The notes beneath the pieces were generated by a model. That model was not told the DNA's origin. It worked only from the letters and a program-made list of their open reading frames with translations, and ran no database searches. This document shows positions 4,675 to 5,778 of a DNA stretch of 5,778 nt, piece after piece. How positions within the stretch are numbered: position 1 is the first letter of the stretch; the number at the start of each line of letters is the position of its first letter. The stretch is from Verrucomicrobiota bacterium (GTDB lineage: Bacteria; Verrucomicrobiota; Lentisphaeria; Oligosphaerales; Oligosphaeraceae), in assembly GCA_022709995.1 (NCBI GenBank), contig JAKLHU010000158.1:1-5778 (forward strand). Direction: 5' to 3'. Made by a program: the position numbers and the translations under genes.

Positions 4675-5778
4675 TTGTGTTGCCCTCCCCGCAGGAATTG
4701 GCGCCGGGCCAGGGTTGGCGAAAGCAGGAAGGCGCGCAGCATGCGCCCCACGGTCTTGGCTTCCACCAGAAAGGCGTCATGGCCATAGTTGGATTCGACC
4801 TGCATATAGGTGGCCGGGATGCGGTTGTGCAGGAGCGCCGTGACGAATTCGCGGCAGCATTCCGGTGGATACAGCCAATCCGAGGAGAACGACACCACCA
4901 TGACTTCGGCTCTGATTCTGGCGCAGGCGGCTTTGAGGCTGCCGTTGCCCCATTGCGTGCCGTCGTAGTTGTCCAGCATGTGGGTGATGTACAGGTAGCT
5001 GTTGGCGTCAAAGCGGGCGACGAAGGACTGGCCCTGGTGTTGAAGATAGCTCTCGACCTCAAACTGCTCGTCAACGCTGTTCGACGAATTGTCCCGCCCG
5101 GTCAGCCGGGTCCGCCGGCGGCCGAATTTGTCTTCCATGCCCTGGCCGGACAAGTAGGTGATGTGGGCCAGCATCCGGGCGGCGGCCAGGCCGTCATCCG
5201 GCTTGGCCTGGTCATAGTAGTCCCCATTGTTGAATTTGGCATCGGCAAGAATGGCATGCCGGCCGACGACGTTGAAGCCAAGGCCCTGGGCCGACAGCCG
5301 CGGTCCGGCCGCCAGGATGATGCATTTCACGACGCGTTCCGGATAGGCCACGGCCCATTCAAAGGCCTGCAGGCCGCCCAGGGAGCCGCCGCAGACCGCG
5401 TACAGCTGTTTGATGCCGAGGTGATCAAGGAGACGCGCCTGCAGGCGTACGGAGTCGCTGACCGTCACCCGGGGAAAGGCCTGGCCGTAGGGCTTGCCGG
5501 TGGCCGGATTGAGGCTGGACGGGCCGGTGGTGCCGTAGCAGCTGCCCAGGATATTGACGCAAAGGACGCAGAAACGGTTCGTGTCGATGGCCTTGCCGGG
5601 TCCGATCACCGTATCCCACCAGCCTGGCCGGTCGAGGCGCCAGGGGCGCCAGGTCGGGCTGGCCGTGGCATCCCAGCCCGCGACATGGGCGTCGCCGGAA
5701 AGGGCATGCGTAATCAGGATGACGTTGTTCCGGTCGCCGGCCAGCTCGCCCAGCATTTCGTATTCGACGTCAATCGGG
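4671..5778 (-). CDS. metX: Homoserine O-acyltransferase MetX (probably O-acetyltransferase), 5' end outside the window
   Basis: MetX acylates the hydroxyl of L-homoserine, usually from acetyl-CoA, committing it to methionine synthesis in the cytoplasm. The reading frame stays open to the window edge: seven codons precede the first internal ATG at 5756, so the gene starts outside and its N-terminus is missing. Counting from that ATG (361 residues remain), the alpha/beta-hydrolase features are THALSGDAHVAG (16-27), GSCYGTTGPSSLNP (71-84), the nucleophile elbow CGGSLGG with Ser125, the acid Asp293 in SSDW, and His326 in YGHD. The catalytic triad is therefore complete. It overlaps metW by four bases, the usual metXW arrangement. 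Some MetX proteins use succinyl-CoA instead; GTTGP rather than GSTGP hints at acetyl, but that is my recollection of the family and not decisive. The product family is very sure; acyl-donor specificity is open. Confidence 0.96.
   Translation of the reverse strand, partial: PIDVEYEMLGELAGDRNNVILITHALSGDAHVAGWDATASPTWRPWRLDRPGWWDTVIGPGKAIDTNRFCVLCVNILGSCYGTTGPSSLNPATGKPYGQAFPRVTVSDSVRLQARLLDHLGIKQLYAVCGGSLGGLQAFEWAVAYPERVVKCIILAAGPRLSAQGLGFNVVGRHAILADAKFNNGDYYDQAKPDDGLAAARMLAHITYLSGQGMEDKFGRRRTRLTGRDNSSNSVDEQFEVESYLQHQGQSFVARFDANSYLYITHMLDNYDGTQWGNGSLKAACARIRAEVMVVSFSSDWLYPPECCREFVTALLHNRIPATYMQVESNYGHDAFLVEAKTVGRMLRAFLLSPTLARRQFLRGGQHK
4683..4690 (-). promoter_or_regulatory. Ribosome binding site of metW inside the end of metX
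   Basis: Read on the minus strand this is GGGGAGGG, ending 8 nt before the ATG at 4674. It is the clearest Shine-Dalgarno sequence in the window. It fixes the metW start that overlaps the metX stop (ATGA) and argues that the N-terminal extension of MetW is really translated. The overlap suggests translational coupling. Confidence 0.8.

Overview
The window looks like part of the chromosome of a G+C-rich, Gram-negative bacterium. LpxB, the lipid A disaccharide synthase, implies an outer membrane with lipid A. MetX paired with MetW fits many proteobacteria and also members of the PVC group (Planctomycetes, Verrucomicrobia, Lentisphaerae). I cannot fix the phylum from sequence alone. All five convincing genes lie on the minus strand, so transcription runs from high to low coordinates.

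Right part (about 3865-5778): a methionine-biosynthesis pair. metX (homoserine O-acyltransferase, start cut off by the window edge) overlaps metW by four bases (ATGA). A strong Shine-Dalgarno sequence sits in the 3' end of metX. This MetW carries about 70 residues ahead of its methyltransferase-like core, and the ribosome site supports that long start.

Middle (3495-3864): 370 bases with no credible gene. It holds a 14-bp tandem repeat merging into a perfect 6-bp-stem hairpin behind metW. Further on is a good sigma70-type promoter (TTTACA, 17-nt spacer, TACATT) facing lpxB, with a 10-bp palindrome inside the spacer.

Centre-left (515-3494): an apparent operon of lpxB, a YycJ/WalJ-type metallo-beta-lactamase-fold nuclease gene, and an OppF/DppF-type ABC ATPase. 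Gaps are 39 and 13 bases. The ATPase is complete and has the C-terminal cysteine-bearing oligopeptide/dipeptide domain, but no permease, binding protein or partner ATPase gene is beside it within the window.

Left end (1-514): no convincing gene. Bases 1-98 carry repeated GGTCAC-type motifs and a near-perfect 20-bp palindrome, resembling the multi-repeat end of an IS21-like insertion sequence whose body would lie left of the window. Bases 99-514 are a spacer with a G-run/palindrome cluster and a doubtful 105-codon reading frame.

Most of the window is conserved housekeeping sequence. I did not find a clear novel system. The points most worth a second look are the extended MetW, the orphan peptide-transporter ATPase behind lpxB and yycJ, and the possible mobile-element boundary at the left end.
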